This document shows positions 18,150 through 28,080 of a DNA stretch of 64,000 nucleotides, one piece after another. Made by a program: the position numbers and the translations under genes. Under the pieces are notes generated by a model. That model saw only the letters and a program-made list of their open reading frames with translations, was not told the origin of the DNA and searched no databases. Numbering within the stretch: position 1 is the first letter of the stretch; every line of letters starts with the position of its first letter. The stretch is from Sphingobium vermicomposti (lineage in GTDB: Bacteria; Pseudomonadota; Alphaproteobacteria; Sphingomonadales; Sphingomonadaceae). Location of the stretch: the NCBI RefSeq assembly GCF_011762025.1, contig NZ_JAASQR010000001.1, forward strand, positions 496,001 through 560,000, read 5' to 3'.

Positions 18150-18920
18150 TATTTTCCCCCATTCTATTGCTCATAGATTTGAGGGTTCGATGGGTGTCAA
18201 GCCAGAACATGAACAATGTGAGGGGGATACGCTCCCCGGAAGCCTGGTCTATTATTGTGAATGCTAATCGCAGCGCCGTTTTCGCAATTTGTCAAAGAAT
18301 GCGTGAAGAGTTCGTTGACGAAAGATTGAGCAATGACGAAGCCCGGCGCAACCTGCTTCTGGTTTGAATAGCGCAAGAAAGACCGCTCGATGCGGTCGAA
18401 GCGAAATCAATCAAGAAATGCTGGTGCGCTTGCATACATGCGCTAGGCATCCACGCAAACCTTCCAGCACGGCGGGGTGGATGCCGCGCTTCGACAATAC
18501 GTAAGTCGGTAATCTTCCTGCCGGGCCTTGAAGCTGTCGAGGGGGTGCTCAAATGTCCTTGGCTCGCCGGTAGGCGGCTGTCCGTTTTGGGATATGGCAT
18601 TTGGTGATAACTGCCGTTCGCGCGCGTCGCCTATTCGACCAATATCGGCCATTCGATAGTTGCCGCGCCCAGACAATGCACACGTAACTAGCTGCATGCA
18701 CAAGGATGCGGTAGTCAGCGTTCGGCAACGGAGTAATGTTGATGAGGGATACTGAGCATTCAGGCGGGAAGCGATCAGCGCGGTGGCGTGCTGATGAAAA
18801 CGAGGATTTTCGCTGCAACAACCTGACTGCCGTCATCGAGGAGGCGAAGGTCGCGGTAGATGGCGGCATGATGACTGGGCAATATCATGAGGGCTATTCC
18901 GGCGCTTCGGGGGTGTCCGC
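18150..18920. other. 770-bp stretch without a convincing gene
   Basis: Short open frames only. Two look like gene tails: plus strand about 18258-18367, ending RMREEFVDERLSNDEARRNLLLV, and plus strand 18736-18924 (62 codons), whose stop overlaps the next gene's ATG in an ATGA, as genuine operon genes do. No ribosome site or family match is visible, so I read the stretch as decayed coding DNA. Confidence 0.45.
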
Positions 18921-19727
18921 ATGACTGGGTCGCTCGCTGGCAAGCGCGCCCTCGTCACCGGCTCCAGTTCTGGCATCGGCGCGGAAAGCGCGCGGTGGTT
19001 GGCGAGGGCTGGCGCATCGATCATCGTCCACGGCCGCGACCCCGCCAAGATCGCGGGCATTGAGGCGGAATTGCGTTCAGCCGGAATCGACGTGGCAAGC
19101 GTATGCGGCGCGCTCGACCGGCCGGACGATGCGCGCGCCGTCGCGGCGGCGGCGATGGAGATCGGTCCTATCGACATATTGGTCAACAATGCGGGCGGCG
19201 CGGCGTCCGGCAACGGATCGGCACAATGGTTCGAGGCGACGCCGGAAGAGTGGGAGAGCGGTTATCGCGCCAATGTCGTGTCCATGGTGACGATGACGCA
19301 GGCGATCACGCCGGGCATGATCGAGCGCGGCTGGGGTCGGGTGATCCAGACAGCGAGCGCCATAGCGGACAACAACATCTCGACCATCCCCGACTATAAG
19401 GCGGCGAAATCGGCTGTCGTGTCCTTCACCGTCAGCCTCGCCATTGCCTTACGCGGAACGGGGGTAACGTCCAATGCGGTCAGCCCGGGATTCACGGTGA
19501 CGGAGGGGCTGCGGCAATGGATCGAGGGCGAGGCGGCGAAGAACGGCTGGGGCACGGATTGGCCGGAGATCGAGCGAAATGCGGCCGCCGCGATCTGGCC
19601 GGCGCTCGTCCCGCGCCTAGGCCGCACGGAGGATATTGCCCGCGCCGTGCTGTTCCTGGCCGAGCCGGGCGCTGATTTCGTGACCGGCCAGCATCTGCGG
19701 GTGGATGGAGGACTGGCGCTCGCCTGA
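18921..19727 (+). CDS. SDR-family oxidoreductase
   Basis: 268 residues. Cofactor motif GSSSGIGAESARWLA, LVNNAGG, catalytic IQTASAIADNN and YKAAKSAVVSF, and C-terminal DFVTGQHLRVDGG. The insert around LRQWIEGEAAKNGWGTDWPEI is typical of SDRs resembling 3-oxoacyl-ACP reductase homologues used in catabolism. The gene is preceded by decayed DNA and followed by 960 bp with no gene, so it has no informative partner; substrate unknown. Confidence 0.9.
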   Translation: MTGSLAGKRALVTGSSSGIGAESARWLARAGASIIVHGRDPAKIAGIEAELRSAGIDVASVCGALDRPDDARAVAAAAMEIGPIDILVNNAGGAASGNGSAQWFEATPEEWESGYRANVVSMVTMTQAITPGMIERGWGRVIQTASAIADNNISTIPDYKAAKSAVVSFTVSLAIALRGTGVTSNAVSPGFTVTEGLRQWIEGEAAKNGWGTDWPEIERNAAAAIWPALVPRLGRTEDIARAVLFLAEPGADFVTGQHLRVDGGLALA

Positions 19728-20297
19728 GGATGCGGCGGAAGGGGGCCGGGCATGGCGACGATGCAATCCGCAGGGCTCTTCTCCGGGCGAACGCTGGCTT
19801 TATCCGAACCTTCATAGCGGCGGAATGGTCTTCGGCGTGGCGCGCGTTCTGCCGGGTCGGAGCAGTCCGGGAGGCGGCACTGCACGGTTTGGAAGCGCTC
19901 GCAATCGACTGTCGGATGCCGCCCGATCTCCCGTATCCGGTCGCCTGCTAGTGCTTGGCACCTACATATTTGATTGCCAGTTGCGGAAGGGCCGCGTTTC
20001 GATCTTGGGCACCCGGGATTGGCCGATAGGGGAATGTCCGCTTCAGTGTCAGGATGCCGCAACCTAGTTCGGCATCTGGTGCCACAAAGGCAGTCCCCTC
20101 TTTGCCGGAGGTGAGCCACAGAGCCGCGAGGCGGCCACGTTTGCGGCGGATGCCTACCATGGGCGCTCGCGCCCTAGCGCCGTACCCCTTCCTTATCCGG
20201 CCCCTCTAATGGCGGTGGCATACGGCTTGCCGGAAATATGCCCGCCGTCAGCCGTTTAGCAGAAAATCTCTTGAGGTTTCGAAACCCCATCATTTAA

Positions 20298-20321
20298 GGT
20301 CGAGACGGTCTTGTCTCGACC
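20298..20321. repeat. Perfect hairpin, 9-bp stem
   Basis: GGTCGAGAC, loop GGTCTT, GTCTCGACC. No adjacent T run. It could be an inverted-repeat end of a lost mobile element or a transcript-end structure; there is no nearby gene end to decide. Confidence 0.4.
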
Positions 20322-20637
20322 TCGGTCCAGCGGCCCCGACGATCTAGGCATCATTGCACTTTCATCGCTGCCATCCCCGCAGCGAGAAATGCCGCTCAGC
20401 CAGCGCGGCAAGGTGAAGCGTGTAAGTTCAACGCTAAACCTGAAAGCCAGCCCCCCCCCTGTCGCCTTCCCGGAATACGAACTTTGGTGTGACCGTTGTG
20501 ACCTCAGCAGCCCCAATTTCTCTCCCAAACCGGCTCAACCATTCGTGACCCAGGAATGAATGTTCAATCTTCCGTGTGCTGACGAACGTGTCGTGTGCCC
20601 AACGTCAGAAAACAAAAGACACAAAAAGTAACTTGAC

Positions 20638-20650
20638 GATATAACATATC
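20638..20650. promoter_or_regulatory. Zur-like palindrome before zinc receptor gene
   Basis: GATATAACATATC, a perfect 5-3-5 inverted repeat 37 bp before the ATG in an AT-rich island. The TATAACAT core matches what is known of Zur boxes, and the gene encodes a ZnuD-type receptor, so repression by zinc-loaded Zur is likely. Confidence 0.55.
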
Positions 20651-20687
20651 AAAATCAATTGCCCCCCTTCAATCGCGGGGTAATGAC

Positions 20688-22946
20688 ATGAGGATCAATC
20701 AATTTGGGAAAGCGGTGATGCTACTTGCCGCAGCATCAGTCACAACCGAGGTTTGGGCAGACGAGCGATCGGCCGAGGCGAAAGGTGAGCAGCGCGACCG
20801 GCGACAAGGTGACATCGTCGTTACGGGCCGTTCGCTCGCCACCGACGAAATTGCATCGCCTCTTCCGGTGAGGGTACTGGCCGGTGATCAGCTGGCCCAT
20901 CGCCGGCAAGGCGGGTTAGGGGAGACGTTGGCTGGGCTTCCAGGCGTCCATCTCGACAATTTCGGCGGCGGGGCGTCGCGTCCTGTAATCCGTGGCCAAA
21001 CGCTGCCGCGCATCGAGGTTCTGACCGACGGTGCTAACCTGTTCGACGTATCATCGATTTCACCCGATCACGCTATCACCACTGATCCGCTGCTGCTCGA
21101 TGCAATCGAGATCCAGCGAGGCCCTGCTGCGATCCGTAATGGCGGGAATGCCACAAACGGTGCGATCAACCTGATCGACAGCAAAGTGCCAAAGGCAGTG
21201 CCCGCCAACGGTGTCACCGGCGCTACCGAAGTGCGGTTCGGCACCGGCGACGAAGAAAAGACGGTGGTGGGCCGGGTGACTGCTGGCGTTGGCCAGTTCG
21301 CCGTCCATGCCGAGGCTGCACGCCGCGCAGCAGAGGACTATGACATTCCGGGCAGCTATGGCTCGGACAAGCTGCGTGACTCCTTTGCCCGAAGCACGAG
21401 CTATTCGGTTGGCGCGTCCTGGATCACATCCAAGGGATATATCGGCGCTGCCTACTCGCGGGTGGAAAGCAAATATGGCCTGCCCGGTCACAGCCATATC
21501 AACGGCGTCTGCCACGCGCATGGCCTGGACTTGCATTGCGCGACCCAGGGTGGCTTCGATGATCCATTTGGCGGACCTGACAGTCATACGGCTTATATCA
21601 AGCTGAAGAGCGACCGGACTGATGTCCGAGCCGACTATGACGATCTGCTGCCAGGTTTCAGCCATGTTCGGCTTCGCGGGTCCTATACCGATTATGCGCA
21701 TGACGAGGTTGATGGAGAGCTGCTGTTTTCCCGCTTCACCAACGAAGTTTGGGATGGGCGCCTGGAACTGACGCATAAGCCTGTCCTGGGTTTTAGCGGG
21801 ACGCTGGGCCTGCAATACACCAACGGCGCATTCGGCGGTATCAACGTCAACAACCGGCATAAGCCCTTTCCTAACGGGGCCTATGGTTTTGATGGAAGTC
21901 CTGATTATCGGACCGATAATATCGGTGTGTTCCTTACCGAGCGGCGTTCGTTCGGTGCCGTCGATATAGAGGCGGCTGTACGCAAGGACTGGCGCCGGAT
22001 TGATGTGGGCGCTCCGCCGTGGCGCTCCACCGTTGGCCCCGAACTGGAAGGCCTTCTCGGCGAGTGGTACGGTGCAGATTGGAAACAGGTTCTCGAAAGC
22101 CAGGACGTGGCTCGTTTCCGTACCCGCAATCCTACCGTGCGCCACAATCCGTTCTCTGCGTCTATCGGCGGCACCTGGAATGTCGGGCAAGGCTATGCGC
22201 TGGCGCTGTCCTACGGACACACTGAGCGGGGCCCAGGGGTTCGGGAACTCTACGCGCGCGGAAACAACCTCGCGACCAACAGCTACGAACTGGGGTTAGC
22301 CGTTGGCAATCCAATCCTCAACGAAGCGGGCCGAGCCGCTGAAGACGTGATGGAAACGACCGACGCGGTCAATCTGACGCTGCGCCGGGTCGGCGGACCG
22401 CTCGAGTTCGAGGTCGGGCTCTTCTACCAGAATGTTGACGACTATCTGTTTGCTCGCCTGATCGAGACGGAGACCGAGACCGGCATCCCGCATAACTTCC
22501 TGATTTATACAGCGGCTGAAGCCCGCTTCATGGGGATTGACGGACAAGTCAGCTACCGGTTCACGCCACAATCGCAGGTGACAGTGTTCGGCGATTATGT
22601 CGACGCCAAGCTCAAAAAGGAACACGATAATCTGCCCCGCATCCCGCCGGGTCGGCTTGGCGCCCGCTATGAGCACAGTGCTGGTCCGCTTACCGGCGAT
22701 CTGGAATATTTTCATACCTTTGGACAAAGCAAGGTCGCGTCATACGAAACACGCACTGGTGGTTATGACATGCTCAATGCCACACTCAGCTACCGACTCA
22801 ACGTCGGTCAGGACAGGGCTGTCGAGTTCTATGTTCGCGGCACGAACCTGCTCAACGAACTGGCTTTTGCGCATACCTCGTTTGTGAAAGATCAGTCGCC
22901 CCTGCGTGGCCGCAGCGTTGCATTCGGCATGCGGCACGTCTTCTAA
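20688..22946 (+). CDS. znuD: ZnuD-type TonB-dependent zinc receptor
   Basis: 752 residues. Signal peptide (MLLAAASVTTEVWA), plug domain from about 45 (DIVVTGRSL, LPVRVLAGDQLA, GVHLDNFGGGASRPVIRG, IEIQRGPAAIRNG) and a 22-strand barrel ending in the aromatic MRHVF. The loop KYGLPGHSH...CHAHG...LHC around 264-284 has five His and two Cys and is the hallmark of ZnuD receptors, where it captures zinc. Works with TonB in the outer membrane. The Zur-like box upstream supports zinc rather than iron. Stands alone between two long gene-free stretches. Confidence 0.85.
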   Translation: MRINQFGKAVMLLAAASVTTEVWADERSAEAKGEQRDRRQGDIVVTGRSLATDEIASPLPVRVLAGDQLAHRRQGGLGETLAGLPGVHLDNFGGGASRPVIRGQTLPRIEVLTDGANLFDVSSISPDHAITTDPLLLDAIEIQRGPAAIRNGGNATNGAINLIDSKVPKAVPANGVTGATEVRFGTGDEEKTVVGRVTAGVGQFAVHAEAARRAAEDYDIPGSYGSDKLRDSFARSTSYSVGASWITSKGYIGAAYSRVESKYGLPGHSHINGVCHAHGLDLHCATQGGFDDPFGGPDSHTAYIKLKSDRTDVRADYDDLLPGFSHVRLRGSYTDYAHDEVDGELLFSRFTNEVWDGRLELTHKPVLGFSGTLGLQYTNGAFGGINVNNRHKPFPNGAYGFDGSPDYRTDNIGVFLTERRSFGAVDIEAAVRKDWRRIDVGAPPWRSTVGPELEGLLGEWYGADWKQVLESQDVARFRTRNPTVRHNPFSASIGGTWNVGQGYALALSYGHTERGPGVRELYARGNNLATNSYELGLAVGNPILNEAGRAAEDVMETTDAVNLTLRRVGGPLEFEVGLFYQNVDDYLFARLIETETETGIPHNFLIYTAAEARFMGIDGQVSYRFTPQSQVTVFGDYVDAKLKKEHDNLPRIPPGRLGARYEHSAGPLTGDLEYFHTFGQSKVASYETRTGGYDMLNATLSYRLNVGQDRAVEFYVRGTNLLNELAFAHTSFVKDQSPLRGRSVAFGMRHVF

Positions 22947-23826
22947 CCCAGCGGGCATAGCTTCATGGCGGCGGGCAGAACGCCCATTCCACTTCCCGCC
23001 ATGAGTGCCTGCAAGGCGATGCGAACCCTATCACGCACTGTACGACAAACAGGAATAGCCATTATCGCGGAATTCACCTGTCTTGCTCCTGGCGTCGCCG
23101 AAAACCGGCCATTGCCGCTCATGCTCGCGAACGGCAGAATTGTCCCAAACCCAGTCCTGACCTGAATGTCCGCTGCAGGGCGCAGCAATATCGCTGTCAA
23201 ACGCATTTGATGGCGCATTCGTCGATGCCGACCGCAGCCGCGCCGAGGTTCATGCGCCCTTCGTTGAGCCCTTCTGGCGCAAACCGGTCAGCCCACTCAG
23301 TGCCGCAGATGAATATCCGCCCAACAGCTTTCCATCGTCTGATGGTGTCAGGAATGTCTGGCGTGATCGATCGGTATTCCAACGCCCGCAACGCCGAAAT
23401 GAAGCTGAAGAAACCCGCGCCGACGATCCACCGAAGCTACAAGGAAATCATCGACAAGCTGGCGCGGGCGAAGGCCGACGGATGGACCACTATGGGCATT
23501 TTCATCCTCAGTTCCGCAAGCTCCGAGGAGCAGCCAAAGGTCGAGCGCGGACTGAAAAGGCTCAGGCAATCGGTCACGCAAGAACGCGCAACCCGGCCAT
23601 GAATGCTTCATGAAAATCGTGCCGCCGCTCAATCGCAAAGCGACGGTCGGATTTTACGAAACAGCGTTGCATGTACAGAGGAGAAAGCGGACCGACGGAC
23701 CTGGGAACCAAAGATTCAGGTCTGAACGGTCGGGATGGGTCGATTCTGGATCCGTGGTAAATTCTTGATCATTACGCGTCCCCGGCCGCACACACCAGGC
23801 TGCCTACACAAGGACAAGCCGACGCA
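22947..23826. other. 880-bp stretch without a recognisable gene
   Basis: Plus-strand frame 23207-23602 and minus-strand frames 22943-23218 and 23348-23638 are open but overlap one another and match nothing I know. The plus frame segment KPAPTIHRSYKEIIDKLARAK looks more protein-like than the rest. Best read as intergenic or decayed DNA before the F420 cluster. Confidence 0.45.
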
Positions 23827-24501
23827 TCATGGCTGCTCGGGAATGCCTGTAATGCGGATCCCTGCGCCTTCCGCTACCTTATAGCGTTTGTTGATGGCGA
23901 TAAGGACCGAGGTCAGCGCCTCCGCTGCCGCTGAATTTGCGAGCGGTCCGGCGTGCCAAGCGGTGATGCCGATCGCCTTTGCCAGTTGACACACGGTCTC
24001 GCGCGCTTCGATATCGTCCCCCGTGACCAGCACATCGCAGTTGACGGGGCTGTCGAGCGCGGAGAGCTGATGTGCCGCTACGTTCTGAAAAGCGGAAACG
24101 ACGCGCACTCCCTCGCCCAGCTCTTGCTGAAGCGCTTCGACTGCCGATCCGCCTCCGGGCAGCTGCACACGTGCAACCTTCGGCGGGATCAGGGGCACGG
24201 TGACGTCGATCAGGATCTTGCCTTCAAGTTCAGCGCGGACCTCGCGCGCGAGGGTGCGTTGAGCCGCATAGGGCACCGCGAGCACGACGATCTCCCCCAT
24301 AGCCGCCGCCTCCACATTGCCGGCACCGACCACCTCGCCGCCCGCTGCGCGCGAAAGCTCGTTCGCGGCGTCGACTGCGCGGGCCACGTCGCGCGAACCG
24401 ATCGCGACCTTGTATCCCGCGCGCGCCCACCGCGCTGCGAGACCCGCGCCTTCATGCCCGGTGCCGCCCAGAACCGCGATGCTTGGCCTTATTTGCGTCA
24501 T
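23827..24501 (-). CDS. fno: F420H2:NADP+ oxidoreductase (NADPH-dependent F420 reductase)
   Basis: 224 residues from the ATG at 24501, whose ATGA overlaps the stop of the CofG-CofH gene. N-terminal NADP-binding motif IAVLGGTGHEGAGLAARWA and the following AIGSRD are the family signature; later motifs IVVLAVPYAAQ, VSAFQNVAAHQL and DVLVTGDD also fit. Moves hydride between NADPH and F420, so it can keep the cofactor pool reduced for the LLM enzymes encoded in the same cluster. A longer in-frame start at 24690 lies inside the preceding gene and is not needed. Confidence 0.92.
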   Translation of the reverse strand: MTQIRPSIAVLGGTGHEGAGLAARWARAGYKVAIGSRDVARAVDAANELSRAAGGEVVGAGNVEAAAMGEIVVLAVPYAAQRTLAREVRAELEGKILIDVTVPLIPPKVARVQLPGGGSAVEALQQELGEGVRVVSAFQNVAAHQLSALDSPVNCDVLVTGDDIEARETVCQLAKAIGITAWHAGPLANSAAAEALTSVLIAINKRYKVAEGAGIRITGIPEQP

Positions 24502-26948
24502 GCTTGTCCGATTACCTCCAAAGCTGGTCGGGGCCGCCGGCGCGGCACCGTTTGTTCTGCGACTGCGACCGGCGCCGCGCCGCGTGCTGCTTCCGTGCGT
24601 TCGGCCGGGGCTGGCCGGTACAGCGTGTCGCGCTGAAGCGGTATGCGCCCGGCGGCGGCAATCACACGCTCCATCATCTGCGGCGACCATTCCTGGCCAT
24701 GCGCAGCACCCGCAGCGCGCGAAATGCTCTCATTCATCAGCGTCCCGCCCAGATCGTTGACCCCTGCGTCAAGGACGGCGCGCACACCTGCTTCGCCCAT
24801 CTTCACCCAGGACACCTGGATGTTGGGGATGAGAGGATGGAGCACCAGCCGCGCCACGGCGTGCATCAGGACAGCTTCCCGGAAGGTCGGACCGGGACGC
24901 GCGCGTCCTTTGAGGTAAATCGGCGCTTCCATCGCGACGAAGGGCAGCGGCACGAACTCGGTGAAACCGCCGGTGCGCGCTTGTAGGGCGCGGATCGCCA
25001 GCAGGTGGCGGGCTTGATGCTCCACATGTTCGATATGGCCATACATGATCGTCGCCGTCGAACGCAGGCCTGCTTCATGCGCCGCCTCGATCGTCTCCAA
25101 CCACTCCCCGGTCGATAGCTTTTCGGGGCACAATGTGTCGCGCACATCGTCACACAAAATCTCAGCGGCGGTGCCTGGCAGACTGCCTAGACCCGCCTCG
25201 CGCAGCAACGATAGGAAGTCGGGCACATCGATCCCCAGGGAGGCCGCGCCATGACGCACTTCGAGCGGAGAGAAGGCATGGACATGGATGTCAGGCGCGC
25301 CCGCCTTCGCTGCCGCGAGCAGGTCAAGATAGGTCTGCCCGGTATAGCGCGGATGGATGCCCCCTTGCATGCAGACCTCCGTCGCGCCGCGCGCCCAGGC
25401 CTCAGCAGTGCGGCGCGTTACCTCGGCAAGGTCCAGATCATAGGCGGGACCGCGCAGTTCAGCCGCTGTCTTCCCCTTGGAAAAAGCGCAGAAGGCGCAT
25501 TTGTGAAAGCAGATGTTGGTATAGTTGATGTTGCGATTGACGGCGAAACTGACGATCTCGCCCACCGTTTGCGCGCGCAATGCATTGGCGGCGGCGCAGA
25601 CGGCGCCCACATCCTCACCCCGCGCGCCCAGCAGCGCGGTCACCATGGGTTCCTGCGGCGGCTCACCACGGCTGAGTGCCGTCAACGCTTCGCCGACGCT
25701 TGGATCGCGAGCGGGACCGGCATGACCCAGATGCAAGGCTGGAGTTGGCATCGCAGCGCCCACGCGCCACTCGTCCGTTCGCGGCAGGCCGTGCGTGTCG
25801 ATCGCCCGACGCAGGCGGCCATGGAGGCCCGGCGCCTGCCATCGATCGCAGTCGAGCACATAGGGCGGATGCGCCGCGAGCCGTTCGGCAAGAATGCCGC
25901 CATGCGCCTGCGTCTCGTCATGCAGGCGGGCGAGCGCCGGCCAGGGAGCCTCGGGATTGACATGATCGGGCGTCACCGGTGACACGCCGCCCCAATCATT
26001 GATCCCTGCCTCGATCAGCGCGCCGAACCCACTGCCCGCGAGGTTGGGCGGCGCCTGGATTGCCATCTCTGCACCAAATACAATCCTTGCCATCGCGATC
26101 GTCCAGAGCAGCTCTTCGCGATCCGGCTCCTGAACAAAGGCCATGCGCGTGTCCGCCTTCGCACGAAAATTCTGGACGATGATTTCCTGGATGTGCCCGA
26201 ACTGCTGGTGCAGGTCGCGCAGCGCCAGCAGAGCGTCGATCCGCTCGGCGCGGGTTTCCCCCAAGCCAATCAATATGCCACTGGTGAAGGGCACGCGTGC
26301 CTCGCCCGCCAGCCGGATCGTCTCCAGCCGCACCGCTGGGGCCTTGTCGGGAGAACCGAAATGCGGTCCCCCTTTGGCGCTGAGGCTCTCTGACGTGCCT
26401 TCCAGCATCAAACCTTGCGAAATGGTGACTTCCCGCAGCGCGGCTATGTCGGCCGCACCCATCACACCGGGGTTCGCGTGGGGAAAAAGCGCCGTTTCCT
26501 CCAGCACGAGCCGGCACATCGCCACAAGATAGTCCAGAGTGCTGCCATAGCCCAGGCGCGCCAGTTCGTCGCGCGCGGCCCGGTAGCGAAGCTCCGGCTT
26601 GTCACCAAGGGTGAAAAGCGCCTCTTTGCACCCCGCCGCCTCACCCGCGCGGGCGATCGCGATGACCTCGTCCGGGGTCAGGTAGCAATTTTCCCCCTGA
26701 CGAGGCGGATGCGCGAACGTGCAGTAGGAGCAGACATCGCGGCACAGGCGCGTGAGGGGGATGAACACTTTGCGAGAATAGGTGACGAGCGCGCCGAACC
26801 CTTCGTCGCGCAGCGCAGCCGCTCGCGCCATCAGCGCGTCGAGCGGCTCACTGGCGGCCATCTGTCGCAGTTCCGCTTCGCTGGGACCAAGCTGGCTCTT
26901 CATCCTACAGCCCGTGCCCACAAGGTCGCTTAACGCCATGCGAAACAT
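24498..26948 (-). CDS. fbiC: FO synthase, CofG-CofH fusion
   Basis: Up to 816 residues (alternative ATGs at 26939 and 26903; none has a strong ribosome site). Two radical-SAM halves: CofG-like with C69-x3-C73-x2-C76 (LCRDVCSYCTF), and CofH-like with C480-x3-C484-x2-C487 (CFHKCAFCAFSKG). They join tyrosine and 5-amino-6-ribitylaminouracil into the deazaflavin FO, the chromophore of F420. The fused form is typical of actinobacteria and of the few proteobacteria with F420, while archaea usually have separate proteins. Coupled by 4-bp overlap to fno, it lies in a one-strand cluster with cofC, cofD and cofE. Confidence 0.96.
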   Translation of the reverse strand: MFRMALSDLVGTGCRMKSQLGPSEAELRQMAASEPLDALMARAAALRDEGFGALVTYSRKVFIPLTRLCRDVCSYCTFAHPPRQGENCYLTPDEVIAIARAGEAAGCKEALFTLGDKPELRYRAARDELARLGYGSTLDYLVAMCRLVLEETALFPHANPGVMGAADIAALREVTISQGLMLEGTSESLSAKGGPHFGSPDKAPAVRLETIRLAGEARVPFTSGILIGLGETRAERIDALLALRDLHQQFGHIQEIIVQNFRAKADTRMAFVQEPDREELLWTIAMARIVFGAEMAIQAPPNLAGSGFGALIEAGINDWGGVSPVTPDHVNPEAPWPALARLHDETQAHGGILAERLAAHPPYVLDCDRWQAPGLHGRLRRAIDTHGLPRTDEWRVGAAMPTPALHLGHAGPARDPSVGEALTALSRGEPPQEPMVTALLGARGEDVGAVCAAANALRAQTVGEIVSFAVNRNINYTNICFHKCAFCAFSKGKTAAELRGPAYDLDLAEVTRRTAEAWARGATEVCMQGGIHPRYTGQTYLDLLAAAKAGAPDIHVHAFSPLEVRHGAASLGIDVPDFLSLLREAGLGSLPGTAAEILCDDVRDTLCPEKLSTGEWLETIEAAHEAGLRSTATIMYGHIEHVEHQARHLLAIRALQARTGGFTEFVPLPFVAMEAPIYLKGRARPGPTFREAVLMHAVARLVLHPLIPNIQVSWVKMGEAGVRAVLDAGVNDLGGTLMNESISRAAGAAHGQEWSPQMMERVIAAAGRIPLQRDTLYRPAPAERTEAARGAAPVAVAEQTVPRRRPRPALEVIGQA

Positions 26949-27045
26949 GCGGCTGAACGTCGGGTTCGCATGGACGCAGCACCTGCCACCCTATTGGACG
27001 CGCACAGGTCAAAGATCGGCACCGTTTCCATCGCAGCCTGATATC

Positions 27046-27921
27046 CTAGATCTTGGCAATGACGTCGTCAGCGAAGCGCTTGAGATCGTCCATCTTGTCC
27101 GCCAATGGTTGCCTGTCCTCTTCTACGGCATAGAGGTTCCTGAATGCGATCGGCATATCGGTGACGCCCAAATCCTCATGTCGCTTGACCGCATCGACGT
27201 CGATCTCGCCCATGGCCGTCGCGAACAGGCGGAATGGCTTGTTTTGCGTTCCCGCTTCAGCACGATAACCGTCGATCTTATCGATCATGGCTGAAAGCTG
27301 GTCGGTCCCGCCATTGCCGCCAGCATACATGAAGCCGTCATTATGAGCCGCGCGCTTGAGCGCTGCGTCGGAAAAACCCCCGATCAGAATAGGCAGCGGC
27401 TTGCCCGGAACCGGGTTGAGCTTGACGGACGGCAGATCGTAAAACTCGCCGTGAAACTCGAAATAACCGCCTGCGCAAAGACCCCTGACGATCGCAATGC
27501 ACTCATCGAAACGCTTGCCGCGCTTCGCAAAGGGCACCCCCATGGCGGCATAGTCTTCGGGCCATACCGACAAGCCCACGCCGAGGTTGAAGCGATCGCC
27601 GGTAAGCGCTGCGATCGACGAGGCAAGCTTGGCCGAATATAGCGGCGGCCGGACCGGCAACTTCACGACATTGGTGGTCAACTCCAGCGTCTTCGTGGCC
27701 ACGCCGATCGCGGTCGCCAGGATGAAGCTTTCGATAAACGGCTTATTCTCCAGAAACTCGCGCCCGCCATCTTCGGTATAGCTATATTCGGTATCGGATC
27801 CCTGCGGATAGATGAGGCTGTCGGGGATCGTGAAACCGGCATAGCCATTGGCCTCGGCTGCCTGTGCCAATGGAATGTAGTTGGATATGGGGGTCATGCT
27901 CTCGGCATAGTGAAACCGCAT
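27046..27921 (-). CDS. LLM-class oxidoreductase, probably F420-dependent (1)
   Basis: 291 residues with a luciferase-like TIM barrel: MRFHYAES N-terminus, AAEANGYAGFTIPDS, LELTTNVVKLPVRPPLYSAK, DRFNLGVGLSVWPEDYAAMG and PLPILIGGFSDAALKRAA. LLM enzymes use FMN or F420; placement between cofC and fbiC makes F420 the likely cofactor. It has 97 bp to fbiC and 159 bp to cofC, so it may be read as part of one transcript. Substrate unknown; relatives reduce enones, oxidise alcohols or sugar phosphates, or act on redox-active aromatic compounds. Confidence 0.88.
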   Translation of the reverse strand: MRFHYAESMTPISNYIPLAQAAEANGYAGFTIPDSLIYPQGSDTEYSYTEDGGREFLENKPFIESFILATAIGVATKTLELTTNVVKLPVRPPLYSAKLASSIAALTGDRFNLGVGLSVWPEDYAAMGVPFAKRGKRFDECIAIVRGLCAGGYFEFHGEFYDLPSVKLNPVPGKPLPILIGGFSDAALKRAAHNDGFMYAGGNGGTDQLSAMIDKIDGYRAEAGTQNKPFRLFATAMGEIDVDAVKRHEDLGVTDMPIAFRNLYAVEEDRQPLADKMDDLKRFADDVIAKI

Positions 27922-28080
27922 TCCGCTCTCCCGTTATCTATCGCTTTATGAAACCACCGCCTGGCAGCAGCTTCGTGCTGTTGGAGGCACACTCTATCCG
28001 CATTTCCACGGTCACACCAGCCGTTTCAGGCATATTTGCGTAGAAAGAGGGGAAGTTCTTCGCCAAATGGAGTGCATTCG

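Larger units (their letters stand above)
19728..20687. other. 960-bp stretch without a recognisable gene
   Basis: Several open frames of 70-240 codons occur on both strands, but none has a family motif, a ribosome site and plausible codon use together. It contains a perfect 9-bp hairpin at 20298-20321, a run of nine C near 20450 and the AT-rich promoter region of the zinc receptor gene at its right end. Confidence 0.5.

Noticed and set aside
18549..18869. 106-codon minus-strand frame
   Set aside because: No start signal, no family features, Arg/Ser-rich shadow character.
23207..23602. 131-codon plus-strand frame before the F420 cluster
   Set aside because: Considered as a transposase piece, but no recognisable motif and competing open frames on the other strand.
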